Position numbers and translations under genes: made by a program. Below, piece by piece: positions 44,036 through 53,631 of a stretch of 64,000 bases of DNA; the first letter of the stretch is position 1, and every line of letters starts with the position of its first letter. The DNA is from Arachidicoccus terrestris. Its GTDB lineage: Bacteria; Bacteroidota; Bacteroidia; Chitinophagales; Chitinophagaceae. The stretch spans positions 3,968,001 through 4,032,000 of the forward strand of contig NZ_CP083387.1 of the NCBI RefSeq assembly GCF_020042345.1. The letters are read 5' to 3'. The notes below the pieces were generated by a model. It had not been told where the DNA came from. It saw only the letters and a list, made by a program, of their open reading frames with translations, and ran no database searches.

Positions 44036-44355
44036 TTCTTAATCAATATTGAATGATTGAGCAGTAATCTACGAAGATTATCTCAGATTTCCTCGGAATA
44101 ATGGATATTACTTTGACTACGCTCGCCTGTTTTAAGGTAGGCGAAGTTAATACAGATTAAGGTAATTTCTCATTGTATATATATATTTTAACACTGACGA
44201 ACAGTTGTTGCTATGGCCTTGAGGTTATGTTGCTAAAAAGGCAATAAAACGAATTGATAAAGATATGTTATCGACAAAATGTAGCCAACTTTACATCTGC
44301 ATTAAAATTCAGTTACCTTTCCCAGCTTGTCAGGCGGATTTCCTAATTTTGCCTC
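44036..44355. other. Divergent intergenic region recQ/kdsD
   Basis: 320 bases. It contains a small inverted repeat TCGCCT/AGGCGA at 44123-44144, an AT repeat around 44176-44190, and the kdsD -7 element at its right end. No coding frame or RNA gene is visible. Confidence 0.45.
44344..44351 (+). promoter_or_regulatory. Bacteroidota -7 promoter element of kdsD
   Basis: TAATTTTG is an exact match to TAnnTTTG. Four bases separate it from the ATG at 44356, the same spacing as in rlmN and clpS. Confidence 0.6.
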
Positions 44356-45342
44356 ATGACGCAAAAGCTGGAAATGCAACAGGATAATATCAAAGAAGTT
44401 GCAGTAAATGCCATCAAGGCTGAGTTATCTGCAGTTGAGGGCTTGTTGGCTCAAATTGACGAGGGCTTTGAAAGCACCGTACATGCGCTTGCTGCCTGCA
44501 CAGGGCATATTATTGTGAGCGGAATCGGCAAAAGCGCCATTATCGCTCAAAAGTTGGTTGCTACCTTTAATTCCACCGGCAGCAAAGCGACTTTCCTGCA
44601 TGCTGCCGATGCCATTCACGGGGACATGGGTATGATCGGAAAGCAGGACATGGTATTGCTGATCAGTAACAGCGGTGAAAGCGCAGAGATTAAGGTACTG
44701 GCCCCGCTTGTAAAAGATCTTTGTAGCGGCTTGATTGCTTTGGTCGGTAATAAATCTTCGTTTTTGGCCACACATAGTGACTATATTATCTGTACCGGTC
44801 CGCTAAAGGAAGCTTGTCCGCATAACCTCGCCCCCACATCCAGTACAACGGCGCAACTCGTGTTGGCAGACGCGTTGGCTGTCTGCCTGATGGAGCTTAA
44901 CGGATTTAAACCGTCTGACTTTGCCAGACTACACCCGGGAGGGGACCTGGGTAAAAAACTGCATTTAAAGGTATCCGATCTTTATCTCCAAAATGCGAGG
45001 CCGGCCGTTTACCCCGATACGGATCTGAAAGCGGTTATTTTTGAAATTACCAAGGGGCGTGTTGGAGCGACCGCTGTCTTAAATGATCAAAAGAAGGTGA
45101 TCGGGATTATTACGGATGGAGATGTAAGAAGAATGCTGGAACGCACTGATACACTGACAGGGATTGTTGCATCAGATATCAGTTCAACACAGCCAAAGAC
45201 CATTACTGAAGACATGCTGGCTATCAATGCGATGGAAATGATCACCAGATGGGATGTAGGACAGTTAATTGTAACCGACCCCGGTGGAAGCTATCTGGGT
45301 TTTTTACATGTACACGACCTGATCCGGGAAGGTATTTACTAA
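44356..45342 (+). CDS. kdsD: D-arabinose-5-phosphate isomerase (KdsD/KpsF/GutQ family)
   Basis: Converts ribulose-5-phosphate to arabinose-5-phosphate, the first step towards Kdo for lipopolysaccharide. The 328 residues consist of an SIS sugar-isomerase domain (about 15-195: VSGIGKSAIIAQKLVATFNSTG, FLHAADAIHGDMGMI, LISNSGESAE, APTSSTTAQLVLADALAVCL, FARLHPGGDLGKKL) and two CBS domains (about 205-328: VGATAVLNDQKKVIGIITDGDVRRM). Length and order are those of the family. The start is supported by a -7 box four bases away. A FucP-like sugar carrier follows 124 bases downstream, perhaps on the same transcript. Confidence 0.94.
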   Translation: MTQKLEMQQDNIKEVAVNAIKAELSAVEGLLAQIDEGFESTVHALAACTGHIIVSGIGKSAIIAQKLVATFNSTGSKATFLHAADAIHGDMGMIGKQDMVLLISNSGESAEIKVLAPLVKDLCSGLIALVGNKSSFLATHSDYIICTGPLKEACPHNLAPTSSTTAQLVLADALAVCLMELNGFKPSDFARLHPGGDLGKKLHLKVSDLYLQNARPAVYPDTDLKAVIFEITKGRVGATAVLNDQKKVIGIITDGDVRRMLERTDTLTGIVASDISSTQPKTITEDMLAINAMEMITRWDVGQLIVTDPGGSYLGFLHVHDLIREGIY

Positions 45343-45466
45343 GCACTGAAAGCTGCAGCGGCTATGGCTCAGGTATATCAATCGTTTGCATAAAATTACT
45401 TGTATCAGAAGGTCGCGAACCTGCCGGAAATTAATTAAGTTAGCATTTCAATAGTAAAATGTTAAC

Positions 45467-46741
45467 ATGCAACAAAACTCCTCCAAAAGTTACCTGATCC
45501 CGACCCTCATCATTGGGGTGCTTTTTTTTGTATTCGGGTTTATTACCTGGGTCAACAGTACATTGATTCCTTATTTACAGACTGCCTGTGAACTAACACC
45601 TAATCAAGCCATCCTGGTCACGTTCGCCTCCTATATTGCATATGCAGTGATGGCGTTTCCTTCTGCCGGTATCCTCAAATACACGGGCTTTAAAAAAGGA
45701 ATGATGCTGGGGCTTGGCGTTATGGCCCTTGGTGCATTGCTTTTTATACCGGCGGCCAACTCCCGGACTTTCGCCATGTTTTTGACAGGATTGTTTGTCA
45801 TGGGTATAGGTATGGCGCTGTTACAGACAGCCGCAAATCCTTACATCACTATTTTGGGGCCTATTGAGAGTGCTGCCAAAAGAATGAGCGTTATGGGCAT
45901 CTGTAATAAAGGAGCCGGTGCTATTGCACCGCTCATCATGGGAGCCCTTCTTTTAAATGGAATGGATGCGTATTCCAGTGATAACCTGAAGCACTTGCCC
46001 CTGGATCAAAAAAATGCTTTACTGGATCAGCTGGCCGGCAAGATCGTTGGACCTTATATCTTTATTGCCGTCGTATTTGTGATACTGGCCGTTGCAATTT
46101 ATTTCTCCAGCCTGCCAGATATCAAAAATGAGGAAGAAACGAATCCGGAACACCAGACAAAGGACAGAGGCAGCATCTTCAAGTATCCTTATTTGTGGTT
46201 GGGTTTTGCTACGATATTCCTATATGTGGGTGTAGAAGTCATCGCTGGCGATACCATTCAGATGTACGGTATTACCGGACTTCATATTCCGGTTGAAGAG
46301 GCTAAGCACTTTACCTCCTTTACGATGATCGGTATGCTGATCGGTTATCTGGCGGGTATTGTCCTTATTCCTAGGTATATTAATCAGGCGACAGCGCTCA
46401 AAATCTCAGCTATCTTAGGGGTGATATTTTCTTTAGGTGTTATTTTCCTGCCTGGCTATTATTCGATTGCCTCTTTGGCATTATTGGGATTGGCGAATGC
46501 ACCTATGTGGCCTTCTATCTGGCCGCTGACTATTGACGGATTGGGTAAATATCTGAAAACCGGATCCGCCCTCCTTATTGTGGGTATTGCGGGCGGTGCC
46601 ATAATTCCCAAAATCTGGACCATGATCAGTACCAGTACCGGTATGCAATCTGCATTCTGGATCTTAATTCCTTGTTATCTATTCATTCTCTATTTTGCGA
46701 TCAAAGGTCATAAAGTTGGTCAGAAAGTTGGAAACGAATAA
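45467..46741 (+). CDS. FucP-type sugar:H+ symporter (MFS)
   Basis: 424 residues with 12 hydrophobic helices. The start SYLIPTLIIGVLFFVFGFITWVNSTLIPYLQ and the GMALLQTAANPYITILGP motif are characteristic of the FucP group, whose Asp and Gln/Asn pairs are used for sugar binding and proton coupling. A further block, GLANAPMWPSIWPLTIDGLGKYLKTGSALLIVGIAGGAIIP, is also typical. It imports a sugar (fucose, glucose/galactose and others are known substrates), but which one cannot be decided here. It is followed by a strong terminator. Confidence 0.9.
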   Translation: MQQNSSKSYLIPTLIIGVLFFVFGFITWVNSTLIPYLQTACELTPNQAILVTFASYIAYAVMAFPSAGILKYTGFKKGMMLGLGVMALGALLFIPAANSRTFAMFLTGLFVMGIGMALLQTAANPYITILGPIESAAKRMSVMGICNKGAGAIAPLIMGALLLNGMDAYSSDNLKHLPLDQKNALLDQLAGKIVGPYIFIAVVFVILAVAIYFSSLPDIKNEEETNPEHQTKDRGSIFKYPYLWLGFATIFLYVGVEVIAGDTIQMYGITGLHIPVEEAKHFTSFTMIGMLIGYLAGIVLIPRYINQATALKISAILGVIFSLGVIFLPGYYSIASLALLGLANAPMWPSIWPLTIDGLGKYLKTGSALLIVGIAGGAIIPKIWTMISTSTGMQSAFWILIPCYLFILYFAIKGHKVGQKVGNE

Positions 46742-46786
46742 GATATAATATCCGGCTTCATGCGAATGGATATATGGATATATCGC

Positions 46787-46831
46787 AGTCCGTTCTGGTG
46801 TATGCATGTCATACAGCAGAACGGACTTTTT
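46787..46831 (+). terminator. Terminator after the FucP-like gene
   Basis: Arms AGTCCGTTCTG and CAGAACGGACT (11 bp, perfect) with an inner TGTATG/CATACA stem, followed by TTTTT at 46827-46831. Confidence 0.9.
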
Positions 46832-47236
46832 CGATGTTAAACCCTAGTCTTTGATCACATTTGCCGCGGTTACTGTACCTGTTTAAGTCTAGCCCGCTCC
46901 TGCTGAAAGAATCACTAAACACTTGCTATTTTTCTTTGCCTGCCGCTCCTTACCGAGTATACGCCGCCGTTTGTCGAATATTTACACCCGTTCACTTAAT
47001 AATCATAGGCTATTATGGATATTGCCCCTATTTTTACGCCAAATTAGAGGTAGCCGGCAGAACAGAAGAAGGCCTGCCTTGTCAACAACCGTCATTAATG
47101 GTAAATGTTTATTGAAACGGTGTAACATGATGATGGTAAGTGAATCAGCGTGAGTGTGAAAAAAAAGAATCCAGTACAGGAGCAACAGAAATATTTATAT
47201 GATATATAAAATTTTAATAATCAATCGAAGACTTTT
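46832..47236. other. Gene-free region upstream of the RND efflux operon
   Basis: About 400 bases after the FucP terminator. Short frames exist on both strands but none resembles a protein; in particular no TetR, MarR or two-component gene, which often controls such pumps, is present. The promoter of the efflux operon should be near its right end, which is AT-rich. Confidence 0.45.
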
Positions 47237-48583
47237 ATGAAGCACCTTCTCAAAACACTGGTTCTTGCCGGTTGTTGCTTGATCTTAACTCAAAACACTT
47301 TTGCACAGGTAACGGATACCAGTACCACACATGAATTTACCTTGCAGGAAGCGTTGGATTATGGCCTTCGCCATAATGTACAGGTAAAAAACGCCTTACT
47401 GGATATTCTTATACAGGAGCAGACTAACCGGGGGGTTGCGGCGGCGGCTCTGCCTTCCGTTAATGCCAGCGGCTCGCTGACCGACAACCTGAAATTGCAA
47501 ACCACACTCCTTCCGGGTGAATTTTTAGGGCAACCAGCCGGAACCTTTGTGCCGGTTACTTTTGGCACTAAGTATATCACTAGTGCGGGGGTAGACTTGA
47601 ATCAGGTTCTTTTTGACGGGCAGGTATTTATAGGGTTAAAGGCCAGGAAGACTTCTATGGACTGGAAAAACGCTCAGGCGGAAGTCACCAAGGAACTCAT
47701 CCGGACCAATATTTACAAAGTCTATTATCAACTGGTTGTCAGTCGCACGCAGATGGAACTCATCAATGCCAACATTGATATGATTGCCAAGTTAAAACAT
47801 GACACTAAATTGATGTATGAAAATGGCGTTGCAGAAAGGCTGGATGTGGATAAAAGTGATGTACAGCTGACCAATCTGGAGACGGAAAAGCAAAAACTGC
47901 TGGTGACGATCGCCAATGGATACAATGGTCTTAAGGTCCTGTTAGGCATGCCGGTTACCGATAAGCTGATACTCAGTGACACGCTCAGTGAGGACCAGAT
48001 TAAGTCTGGTATTCTGATCAGTGATGACTTTGATTATGCACAGCGTAATGATTATAAATCCCTGCAGTTAACCAAGAAATTAGATGAGTTTAATGTGAAG
48101 CGGTATAAATATAGTAAAATGCCGACCTTGAATTTAGGCGCCTCTTACAGCAAGCAGTCCCAGGAAAATGAATTCAAATTTACCGGTGACTGGTATACCT
48201 CTGCTTTTGTCGGCCTTACATTGAAAGTGCCTATTTTTGCCGGTTTCGGAAAAAACGCTCAGATTAAACAGGCGGAATTTGAAGTACAGAAAGTAGACAA
48301 TCAACTTTATGATCTCCGTCAGAGCATCGATAATGAGATCACTACTGCAAAGAATAATTTTACGTCTGCCATCTCTATTATGGATTATCAGAAAAAAAAC
48401 ATGGCTCTCGCTCAAAAAGTTTATGACCAGACCAAAAAGAAGTATGAAGTTGGCGCTGGCTCTCAGACAGAAATCAATACCGCACAGACAGACCTGAAAG
48501 CGGCACAGACAAACTATATCAGTGCGCTCTATGATGCGGTTGTGGCGAAGATCGATTTTTTGAAAGCTACTGGCAAATTATAA
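47237..48583 (+). CDS. TolC-family outer-membrane efflux protein
   Basis: 448 residues with a signal peptide (HLLKTLVLAGCCLILTQNTFAQ). The two repeated TolC domains are visible as long helices with Leu/Gln/Asn-rich repeats, starting FTLQEALDYGLRHNVQVKNALLDILIQEQ and, in the second half, LKKFMTR-like coiled coils (QKVYDQTKKKYEVGAGSQTEINTAQTDLKAAQ). It forms the outer-membrane channel of the tripartite pump encoded with the next two genes. Only 25 bases separate its stop from the adaptor gene, so the three form an operon. No lipobox is seen. Confidence 0.93.
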   Translation: MKHLLKTLVLAGCCLILTQNTFAQVTDTSTTHEFTLQEALDYGLRHNVQVKNALLDILIQEQTNRGVAAAALPSVNASGSLTDNLKLQTTLLPGEFLGQPAGTFVPVTFGTKYITSAGVDLNQVLFDGQVFIGLKARKTSMDWKNAQAEVTKELIRTNIYKVYYQLVVSRTQMELINANIDMIAKLKHDTKLMYENGVAERLDVDKSDVQLTNLETEKQKLLVTIANGYNGLKVLLGMPVTDKLILSDTLSEDQIKSGILISDDFDYAQRNDYKSLQLTKKLDEFNVKRYKYSKMPTLNLGASYSKQSQENEFKFTGDWYTSAFVGLTLKVPIFAGFGKNAQIKQAEFEVQKVDNQLYDLRQSIDNEITTAKNNFTSAISIMDYQKKNMALAQKVYDQTKKKYEVGAGSQTEINTAQTDLKAAQTNYISALYDAVVAKIDFLKATGKL

Positions 48584-48608
48584 AAAACATTATCTAAATA
48601 AACGACAG

Positions 48609-49862
48609 ATGAAAAATAAGTGGATACAACAACTTGGATTGGGTGCTAGCCCTCGCTCTCTTTCTTTCGCGCTCTACTTTTCTGCCATGTTCTTAATGGC
48701 CGGCATTATACTTACCGGCTGCGGTGGTGACAGCAAGGGGAAGGAAGCTAAAGTCCTGCAGGAGAAGAAAGCAGAACTCACAAAATTGCAAGGACAGCAA
48801 GATGCGCTGACAGCTCAGATTGATAAACTGCAAAAAGAAATTAAGGCGATCGATCCGAATGCTGTTGAGGCAAAACGTAAACTGGTCGCCCTTGACACAA
48901 TTGCTATCAGTACCTTTGATCATTATATTGATCTTCAGGGTAAAATTGATGCCCAAAATGTTGCTTATGTAGCCCCTAAAGGCCAGGGAGGTGTGGTTAA
49001 AGCGATCTATGTGAAACAAGGTGATCATGTTTCAAAAGGACAGTTGCTGTTAAAACTGGATGATGCATCACAACGGCAATCTGTGATAGCCGCTCAGCAA
49101 CAGGTGGCTGGTATCGCTGCTCAGATGGAGCAGGCAAAGACAGTCTTCGAAAGGCAGCAAAATCTCTGGAAAGAAAATATTGGTACAGAGTTGCAGGTGC
49201 TGAATGCCAAGACTTCTTTGGAAAGCTTGCAGAGTCAATACAAGGCTGCTAAAGCCAACGAAGAAATTGCTGAAGAACAAGTCAATAATACAGCCGTTCG
49301 CGCAGGAATCAGTGGGGTGGTTAATACATTGACAGTAAAAGTCGGCGAATTTTTTACAGCTGGCAATCAGGTCCAGATCGTCAATAATGATGACCTGAAA
49401 GTGACGGTCAATGTACCGGAAAATTATTCGGGCAAAATAAAAATGGGAAGTGTCATGCATGTAACATTGCCGGATGTCGGCGGGAAAGATCTGTTGACTA
49501 AAGTAAATGTTGTTGGCAGATTAATCGATCCGGTTAGCCGTACTTTCTATATTGAAGGTAAAGTACCTGAAGATCCTGTATTACGACCCAATCAGGTGGC
49601 TATGGCCAGGATTAAAGACTATTCAGATCCGAAAGCCATTACCATCCCTACCAATACCATTCAAAACGATGAAAAAGGTAAATTTATAATGGTCGCGACG
49701 GGTCAGGGAAATAAATTGGCTGCCAAAAAGAGGTATGTCACTGTTGGACAAATGTATCATGATCAGCTGGAAGTCAAATCAGGCCTGAAACCTGGAGATG
49801 TGATTATCAGCGAAGGTTTCCAGAACCTGTATGACGGACAACCCATCATGGTTGGACTATAA
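48609..49862 (+). CDS. RND efflux periplasmic adaptor (membrane fusion protein), lipoprotein
   Basis: 417 residues. A lipobox LTGC places the lipidated Cys at 38, after a long N-region. Next comes a coiled coil from about residue 40 to 80 (KVLQEKKAELTKLQGQQDALTAQIDKLQKEI), unusual for being before the lipoyl domain; then the lipoyl half-motifs (YVAPKGQGGVVKAIYVKQGDHVSKGQLLLKLDD and VRAGISGVVNTLTVKVGEFF) around a hairpin coiled coil, a beta-barrel domain, and the membrane-proximal domain at the end. It links the RND pump to the TolC channel and lies between their genes, 39 bases before the permease. Confidence 0.93.
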   Translation: MKNKWIQQLGLGASPRSLSFALYFSAMFLMAGIILTGCGGDSKGKEAKVLQEKKAELTKLQGQQDALTAQIDKLQKEIKAIDPNAVEAKRKLVALDTIAISTFDHYIDLQGKIDAQNVAYVAPKGQGGVVKAIYVKQGDHVSKGQLLLKLDDASQRQSVIAAQQQVAGIAAQMEQAKTVFERQQNLWKENIGTELQVLNAKTSLESLQSQYKAAKANEEIAEEQVNNTAVRAGISGVVNTLTVKVGEFFTAGNQVQIVNNDDLKVTVNVPENYSGKIKMGSVMHVTLPDVGGKDLLTKVNVVGRLIDPVSRTFYIEGKVPEDPVLRPNQVAMARIKDYSDPKAITIPTNTIQNDEKGKFIMVATGQGNKLAAKKRYVTVGQMYHDQLEVKSGLKPGDVIISEGFQNLYDGQPIMVGL

Positions 49863-49901
49863 GGGGAACGGTCAATTCTTATCTATTATTAATTCTACAT
49901 T

Positions 49902-52900
49902 ATGCCATCGTTAGAGAAATTAACAGGAAACTTCAAGCAGTTTAAGCCGACCAGCTGGAGTATCAAAAATAAGACATCGATCTACCTTCTGATGCTCTTT
50001 GTATCCATTTGGGGGATCGTACAGTTTGTTACATTACCCAAGGAGCAATTCCCTGATATTGTCATTCCTACCATCTATGTACAGACGATCTATGTAGGGA
50101 ATTCTCCTAAAGATATTGAGAATCTGGTCACCCAGCCGATCGAAAAGCAGATTAAGGGAATCACCGGAGCGAAGATCAATAAGGTAACCAGTACGTCCGT
50201 TCAGGACTATTCAGCAATAGTAGTAGAGTTTGGCACGGATGTCAAAACCGATGTTGCTTTACAAAAAGTGAAAGACGCGGTGGACAAGGCGAAACAAGAT
50301 TTGCCCACTGATCTGACGGAGGAGCCTACGACAATGGAGGTTAGTTTCTCTGACCAGCCTATCATGTATGTGAATGTAAGTGGCAATTATGACATGATGA
50401 GGCTAAAAGAATATGCTGATGAATTGCAGGATCGCCTGGAAGAGCTACCAGAAATTAATCGGGTGGATATGGTAGGCGCACCGGAAAGGGAGTTTCAGAT
50501 CAACGTTAATAATCTGAAAATGCAGGCTGCAGGTGTTACCTTTAGTAATATTGCTACTGCGGTTCAGGGAGAAAACTTAGATATATCCGGTGGCTTGCTC
50601 AGAGTAGGCAATATGAAAAGAACTTTACAGGTTAAAGGACAGATCAAGACCGCCGAAGACCTGAGCCATATTGTGCTGCGTAATTCCAAAGGAGCGCCGA
50701 TTTACCTGAAAGATATTGCTGATATCAAAGACACCGTTAAAGAGCACGAGAGTTATGCACGTCTGGATGGTAAAAATGTTATTACTTTAAATATCATTAA
50801 AAGATCCGGTGAGAATCTGATCGAGACTTCTGATCATGTAAAAGAAATTACCGATCAGGTAAGTCAGGAGATTTTCCCACGAGACCTGGATGTGCGCATT
50901 ACCGGGGATCAAAGTAATACGACAAGAACTTCTTTTACTGACCTGGTAAATTCAATTGTGATTGGTTTTGTGCTGGTATTGATTATTTTGATGTTCTTTA
51001 TGGGGGTAACCAATGCCTTCTTTGTTGCCTTATCAGTACCGCTCAGCATGTTTGTGGCCTTTGTGTTTCTGCCCGGAGCTAACCTGATTGTCGGTTCTGC
51101 GGTGACGCTCAACTTTATTGTACTTTTTGCCTTGCTGTTCGGTCTGGGCATTATTGTGGATGATGCTATTGTGGTCATTGAAAATACCCATAGGATCTTT
51201 TCTGAAAATAAGGGTAAAGTGTCAGCTGTGAAAGCGGCAAAGATGGCGGCCGGGGAAGTATTTATCCCTGTATTGGCAGGCACACTGACGACACTTGCAC
51301 CATTCTTTCCGCTATTATTCTGGCCCGGGATTATCGGCAAGTTTATGATTTATCTACCCACCATGCTAATCTTCACATTAGCGGCTTCCCTGGTGGTAGC
51401 CTTTATCATGAATCCAGTGTTTGCGGTTGATTTTATGAATCATCCGGAAACTGAAAACAAGCCCCCTAAATCCGCTATCTTCAAGCAGCCGGTTTTTTGG
51501 GTTGCCCTGGGCGTAGGTATTATTTTAGATGTGGTGGGACAGCCTTTTATAGGCAATCTTATCATCTTTATTGTGTTGCTTACCATACTGAATAAGTATG
51601 TCTTGGATGATTTGATTCATTCGTTCCAGCATAAAGTGCTTCCCGGAATTATGCACAGTTATGAAAAGTTGCTCCGTTGGGCATTGAAAGGTTGGCGCCC
51701 GGTCTGGCTGCTGGTCGGTACATTTGTTCTGATGATTGTTTCCTTTCTCTTTTTTGGCGCGCGTAATGTACCGGTAGTCTTTTTTCCCGATAGTCAGCCT
51801 AACCAGATCTATGTCTATCTGAAAATGCCGGTGGGTACCGATGTCGATTATACCGATTCTGTAACCAAAACCCTGGAGAAAAAAGTCTATCATGTATTGG
51901 GTATGGAAAACGGCAAGACCAATCCGGTCGTAGAAAGTGTCATCACCAATATTGCCATCGGCGCAGCGGATCCCACCAGCGGGGACAGAAGCACCCGTCC
52001 GGAACTCGGGAGGATTCAAGTATCTTTTGTTGAATTTGGCAAACGTAATGGCGTATCTACCGCTCCTTATCTGGATTCGATCCGGGCGGTTGCAAAAGGA
52101 ATTCCCGGTGCAGAAATTACCGTCAATAAAGAACAGAATGGCCCGCCGACAGAACCTCCCATTAATATCGAAGTAGCCAGTGAAAACTTTGACGATCTGA
52201 TCAGTACGGCTGTGGCCCTGAAAAATTATCTGGATTCTATTCAGACACCCGGTGTTGAAGAATTGAAAATGGATGTCGATTTGACTAATCCTGAAATCAG
52301 TTTTACGGTAGACAGAGAAAGAGCCATGAGGGAGGGGGTGTCTACGGCACAGGTTGGTCAGGCTATAAGGACGGCATTGTTCGGTCTGGAAGTTTCCAAA
52401 ATCAAAGACGGAGAAGATGAATATAAAATACAACTCCGCAATGAAGAGACGCAGCGTAATAACCTGAGTGACCTGCTCAATATGAATATCAGCTTTATGG
52501 ACATGGCATCGGGTCAATTTAAGTCAATACCGATCAGCTCTCTGGTTAAAGTAGATTATACCAATACATTGGGGAGTGTAAAAAGAAAGAACCAGAAAAG
52601 AGTGATTACACTAACATCCAATGTGCTCACAACCCAGGGGTATACACCGACTGCTGTCAATCAGGAACTCGCGAAACATATTCAACAGTTCAAGCATAAA
52701 CCCGATGGCGTCACCATTCGCCAGACAGGTGAGGGAGAGCAGCAGGCAGAAACAGGCGCTTTTTTAGGAAGTGCACTGCTAGTCGCCCTGATGATTATTA
52801 TTTTCCTTTTGGTGTTGCAGTTTAATTCTGTGAGCAAATCGGTTATTATTCTGACAGAGATACTCTTTAGTGTAATTGGCGTTATATTAGGCTATGCGAT

Positions 52901-53486
52901 AACAGGTATGGAAGTCTCCGTGGTGATGACGGGGATCGGTATCGTCGGCCTTGCAGGTATTGTCGTGAAAAACGGCATCCTGGTCATTGAGTTCGCAGAT
53001 GAACTCAGAGGTAGAGGACTTAAGACCCATGAGGCGGTTGTACAGGCGGGTAAAACCCGTATTATCCCGGTGATGCTCACCGCGCTGGCGGCGATCCTGG
53101 CACTGATCCCGCTGGCAGTAGGATTTAATATTAATTTTGTGACCCTGTTCTCCGAACTTAATCCGCATATCTTTTTTGGGGGTGATAATGCATCGTTCTG
53201 GAAGCCGCTGTCCTGGACAATAATATTTGGTCTGGCCTTTGCATTTTTTATGACCCTCTTTATTCTTCCAGGTATGTATCTGATCGCAGAGAGATTGAAA
53301 AGACCTATGCGCAGACATTTTGGAGGAACATGGGTGTCTTTTATGGGGATTCCGCCACTTACAGTTTTGTTCCTGCCCATGATATTCTACACTATGTTTA
53401 AACATAGAAGAGAAGTGCGTAGAAGAAAGGCCAGAATGACTGGTAAGAAGACCGTCAATGAAGCATTCACCGGCAGCTGGTTCTAA
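49902..53486 (+). CDS. RND efflux permease (HAE family inner-membrane pump)
   Basis: 1194 residues, proton-driven drug/toxic-compound exporter. It shows the first helix (about 25-43), two large periplasmic loops (about 45-340 and 610-950), helices 2-6 (about 345-505) with the proton-relay GIIVDDAIVVIENTHR (Asp pair near 419), and helices 8-12 (GIGIVGLAGIVVKNGILVIEFADEL). Between helix 6 and helix 7 there is an added hydrophobic pair (about 527-566: VFWVALGVGIILDVVG and LIIFIVLLTILNKYV), so 14 rather than 12 helices may be present. Third gene of the efflux operon; a terminator follows. Substrate unknown. Confidence 0.95.
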   Translation: MPSLEKLTGNFKQFKPTSWSIKNKTSIYLLMLFVSIWGIVQFVTLPKEQFPDIVIPTIYVQTIYVGNSPKDIENLVTQPIEKQIKGITGAKINKVTSTSVQDYSAIVVEFGTDVKTDVALQKVKDAVDKAKQDLPTDLTEEPTTMEVSFSDQPIMYVNVSGNYDMMRLKEYADELQDRLEELPEINRVDMVGAPEREFQINVNNLKMQAAGVTFSNIATAVQGENLDISGGLLRVGNMKRTLQVKGQIKTAEDLSHIVLRNSKGAPIYLKDIADIKDTVKEHESYARLDGKNVITLNIIKRSGENLIETSDHVKEITDQVSQEIFPRDLDVRITGDQSNTTRTSFTDLVNSIVIGFVLVLIILMFFMGVTNAFFVALSVPLSMFVAFVFLPGANLIVGSAVTLNFIVLFALLFGLGIIVDDAIVVIENTHRIFSENKGKVSAVKAAKMAAGEVFIPVLAGTLTTLAPFFPLLFWPGIIGKFMIYLPTMLIFTLAASLVVAFIMNPVFAVDFMNHPETENKPPKSAIFKQPVFWVALGVGIILDVVGQPFIGNLIIFIVLLTILNKYVLDDLIHSFQHKVLPGIMHSYEKLLRWALKGWRPVWLLVGTFVLMIVSFLFFGARNVPVVFFPDSQPNQIYVYLKMPVGTDVDYTDSVTKTLEKKVYHVLGMENGKTNPVVESVITNIAIGAADPTSGDRSTRPELGRIQVSFVEFGKRNGVSTAPYLDSIRAVAKGIPGAEITVNKEQNGPPTEPPINIEVASENFDDLISTAVALKNYLDSIQTPGVEELKMDVDLTNPEISFTVDRERAMREGVSTAQVGQAIRTALFGLEVSKIKDGEDEYKIQLRNEETQRNNLSDLLNMNISFMDMASGQFKSIPISSLVKVDYTNTLGSVKRKNQKRVITLTSNVLTTQGYTPTAVNQELAKHIQQFKHKPDGVTIRQTGEGEQQAETGAFLGSALLVALMIIIFLLVLQFNSVSKSVIILTEILFSVIGVILGYAITGMEVSVVMTGIGIVGLAGIVVKNGILVIEFADELRGRGLKTHEAVVQAGKTRIIPVMLTALAAILALIPLAVGFNINFVTLFSELNPHIFFGGDNASFWKPLSWTIIFGLAFAFFMTLFILPGMYLIAERLKRPMRRHFGGTWVSFMGIPPLTVLFLPMIFYTMFKHRREVRRRKARMTGKKTVNEAFTGSWF

Positions 53487-53529
53487 GACTTTAGTCAATT
53501 GATTTCAGCCATATATTATGATAGGGCTC

Positions 53530-53558
53530 AAGCCTCTGGTTAGTCGCCGGAGGCTTTT
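53530..53558 (+). terminator. Terminator after the RND efflux operon
   Basis: Arms AAGCCTCTGG and CCGGAGGCTT (10 bp, one G-T pair) with a 7-base loop, then TTTT. Confidence 0.8.
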
Positions 53559-53631
53559 GCATGAGAAGTTCCGGGTAGCGGACACAGTGGCAGGGTTTAT
53601 GTGGTAACAGAACAGATTTTAAAAGTATATT

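Noticed and set aside
46861-47115. 84-codon open frame before the efflux operon
   Set aside because: Looked at as a possible regulator, but it has no helix-turn-helix or other family pattern, and its composition is that of non-coding sequence.
51525-52517. 330-codon open frame on the minus strand
   Set aside because: It lies wholly inside the RND pump gene, antisense, with a composition that follows from the pump's codons and no recognisable protein motif.
52887-53498. Two overlapping antisense open frames of 203 and 162 codons
   Set aside because: They are also shadows of the RND pump gene and are rich in His, Arg and Cys, without any domain pattern.
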